A stretch of 5,895 nt of DNA, taken from NCBI GenBank assembly GCA_937874275.1, contig CALNAU010000136.1, positions 1 to 5,895 of the forward strand, given 5' to 3'. This stretch comes from an uncultured Clostridia bacterium (GTDB taxonomy: Bacteria; Bacillota; Clostridia; Christensenellales; Aristaeellaceae). Positions 4,745-5,895 of the stretch are shown one piece after another. How positions within the stretch are numbered: the stretch's first letter is position 1; the number at the start of each line of letters is the position of its first letter. The translations under genes and the position numbers were made by a program. The notes under the pieces were generated by a model. The model searched no databases and was not told where the DNA came from. It was given only the letters and a program-made list of their open reading frames with translations.

Positions 4745-4791
4745 AAATGTGTGGTACGGGTTTATAATGAAGAAGCATAGCTTCAATATTA

Positions 4792-5811
4792 TCAATTGCC
4801 TTGGGTGAAACGCTCCAGCACCAGTTGTTCAAGCGCCGCCCGGTCGGCATGGAACTCGGTGAAGCCGTTGGCGCCCACCGTGTGTTCGCCCGCCGGGTAG
4901 GTGATGCCGCCGGTTAAGTACCCCTCCGTCTGGAACAAAAGGTTGATGATGCGGCCCTTGCTGAGGCTGGTGTACATGAGGGGCATCAAATCGTCGAACA
5001 GTTCGTTGGCGGCGGCCCGGCCCTTGGCGGTCTCGGCCCCCACGCGGCTTAAAAACCCATCCATAAACAGTTTCTGGCGCTGCATGCGCATGCGGTTGGT
5101 GCCATCCCCGATGTTCATGCGCTGACGGACAAAGTTGTTGGCCATCTCGCCCTTAAGCAGCACCTGCGCGCCCTTGACAAAGCTTGGGTCCATGTCGGTC
5201 AGGTCTTCCGGCACAGTTACCGGAATGCCCCCCAGGGCATCCGCGAACGCCCCGATGCTGCCCATGTTGATGGATACGAAATGGTCGACGGGCACGCCGT
5301 ACAGAAAAGTCTCTACCGCCTGCCTGGTCAGCTGGCTGCTGCGCTCCCTGGTGCCGCCAAAGCCGTGCGCCAGGCAGATCTGGGCTTTGCGGGTGCCCGC
5401 ATCCTGCCCCAAAACAGAAAGGATAGTGATATCCGCCATGGTGTCGCGGTCTATCTGCATCAGGTCGACCGTGCGCGCCTTTTCGTCGATGGTGACCAGC
5501 AAAAGGAAATCGGCCTGGCCGCTGGAGCGGAAGGAAAGCTTGCGCTCCCCAAAGTCCGCATTCTGGTCGACGCCCATTACGAGAATGTTGACCAGATTGG
5601 TGTCGTAGGGGACTGTTTTGCCGCCGATGTTCAGCATGGGCGCCGACGAAGCCCTGTCACTAAGCGAGCCGCGCACCGTGGGCGTCTGGCCGCCCTTGCC
5701 CGCCAGCAGGCTGATCGCCGCGAAGGCAACAAGAAGGATTGCCAGCGTTACGCCTGCAATCAGGACCATCCTGCGCCTGGAAAGCTTAAACTTCGTCACC
5801 ACGATGCCCAT
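4792..5811 (-). CDS. LytR-CpsA-Psr (LCP) family polymer-to-cell-wall transferase
   Basis: Membrane-anchored enzyme expected to transfer the lipid-linked polysaccharide onto peptidoglycan outside the cell. From ATG 5811 it has 339 residues: a short basic cytoplasmic tail (TKFKLSRRR), one transmembrane segment at about 15-37, a linker, then the LCP domain. Family motifs in order are NILVMGVDQ, GQADFLLLVTID (Asp ligand), MQIDRDT (the Arg-Asp-Thr motif), KAQICLAHGFGG, YGVPVDHFVSINMGS followed by ADALGGIPVTVPEDL, and NNFVRQR...GDGTNRMRMQRQK, which carries the conserved Arg residues that bind the pyrophosphate. The start is uncertain. A longer frame opens at TTG 5838, but that TTG is the first three bases of a consensus -35 box. 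ATG 5811 has a modest AAGAGA site 7 nt upstream but overlaps the -10 box; GTG 5802 or 5799 would be leaderless; ATG 5769 would lose the basic tail. It is probably the first gene of this operon. Confidence 0.92.
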   Translation of the reverse strand: MGIVVTKFKLSRRRMVLIAGVTLAILLVAFAAISLLAGKGGQTPTVRGSLSDRASSAPMLNIGGKTVPYDTNLVNILVMGVDQNADFGERKLSFRSSGQADFLLLVTIDEKARTVDLMQIDRDTMADITILSVLGQDAGTRKAQICLAHGFGGTRERSSQLTRQAVETFLYGVPVDHFVSINMGSIGAFADALGGIPVTVPEDLTDMDPSFVKGAQVLLKGEMANNFVRQRMNIGDGTNRMRMQRQKLFMDGFLSRVGAETAKGRAAANELFDDLMPLMYTSLSKGRIINLLFQTEGYLTGGITYPAGEHTVGANGFTEFHADRAALEQLVLERFTQGN

Positions 5812-5838
5812 TTTAGCGTCTCTTAGGAACAATGTCAA
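5810..5838 (-). promoter_or_regulatory. sigma-A-type promoter for the polysaccharide operon
   Basis: On the minus strand TTGACA (5838-5833), a 17-bp spacer, and TAAAAT (5815-5810): a perfect -35 box, optimal spacing and a five-of-six -10 box. Transcription would start near 5803, at or just before the GTG codons at 5802 and 5799 of the LCP frame. All downstream genes lie on the same strand. Confidence 0.65.
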
Positions 5839-5843
5839 CCTAA
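5823..5843. promoter_or_regulatory. candidate operator: inverted repeat bracketing the -35 box
   Basis: TTAGG (5823-5827) and CCTAA (5839-5843) form 5-bp arms 11 bp apart, with the -35 TTGACA between them. A further TAGG at 5845-5848 forms CCTA-AA-TAGG with the outer arm. A dimeric regulator bound here would cover the -35 box. The arms are short, so chance is possible. Confidence 0.35.
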
Positions 5844-5856
5844 ATAGGGCCTGCTG

Positions 5857-5874
5857 AAAAAAGCGATTCGCGCT
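5857..5874 (-). terminator. weak intrinsic-terminator-like site of a gene upstream of the window
   Basis: On the minus strand AGCG-CGAAT-CGCT is followed by six T (the last stem T included). The 4-bp stem is short for a terminator. If real, it separates the operon promoter from a gene beyond the window. Confidence 0.25.
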
Positions 5875-5895
5875 ATGGTCGTTCCTTCAAACAGC

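Noticed and set aside
4761..4790. Minus-strand promoter for the secreted protein (TATAAA at 4766-4761)
   Set aside because: No acceptable -35 box lies 16-18 bp upstream (ATATTG at 17); TTGAAG is only 14 bp away and TTGATA is too far. A small GAAGC-TAT-GCTTC hairpin overlaps the region.
5225..5240. ATGCCC-CCCA-GGGCAT palindrome in the LCP gene
   Set aside because: It has a 4-nt loop and encodes the conserved ALGGI motif, so it follows from coding constraint; one such stem per window is expected by chance.
4245..5826. Plus-strand frames of 187, 157 and 181 residues
   Set aside because: Antisense to the secreted protein and the LCP gene, which have a signal peptide, family motifs and ribosome binding sites.
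5878..5887. TCGTTCCTTC shared with 1789-1798 next to the right 11-bp array
   Set aside because: Shared 10-mers are expected several times by chance in a window of this size, and no AAGCAATGG-like unit follows before the edge.

Overview
The window is part of a capsule or exopolysaccharide locus from a Gram-positive bacterium, most likely a fairly GC-rich member of the Clostridia (or a related Bacillota lineage). The evidence is the gene set (LytR-CpsA-Psr enzyme, Wzz-like adaptor, separate BY-kinase, PHP-type phosphatase, CapD/EpsC-like dehydratase), purine-rich Shine-Dalgarno sites, ATGA overlaps between genes, and a Gram-positive style signal peptide. The species cannot be fixed from the sequence. 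All six supported genes lie on the minus strand, so transcription runs from high to low coordinates.

Layout in transcription order: a consensus promoter (5838-5810); an LCP-family membrane enzyme (5811-4792); a small secreted protein of unknown function (4727-4158); a 14-bp perfect hairpin (4143-4109); a Wzz/CpsC/CapA-like membrane adaptor (about 4075-3293); the CpsD/CapB-like tyrosine kinase (3296-2535); the CpsB/CapC-like phosphatase (2538-1816). Then comes a 570-bp non-coding stretch packed with repeats (1815-1246), followed by a CapD/EpsC/PglF-type nucleotide-sugar 4,6-dehydratase (1245 to beyond position 1). The last gene is cut by the window edge: 415 codons are present and about 200 more are expected.

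How the genes fit together: the dehydratase would make a UDP-linked deoxy/keto sugar used to build the repeat unit. The adaptor, kinase and phosphatase form the phosphorylation cycle that controls polymer length and export. The LCP enzyme would attach the finished polymer to the cell wall. The secreted protein is the one unexplained member. Adaptor-kinase and kinase-phosphatase are joined by 4-bp ATGA overlaps, which suggests translational coupling.

The least ordinary part is 1246-1855. It holds four perfect 15-bp hairpins, each a 6-bp stem with a 3-nt loop and all with different stems, within 120 bp. It also holds two arrays of an 11-bp unit (AAGCAATGGYA-like) in opposite orientations, one of which runs into the phosphatase gene and encodes its last residues. 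Between them lies a separate 128-bp inverted repeat built on CACAGAG motifs, flanked by diverged direct copies of the hairpin/AAGCARTGG material. It reads as a mosaic of dispersed repeats, possibly structured in RNA, and not as a gene. No RNA gene, CRISPR array or transposase was found.
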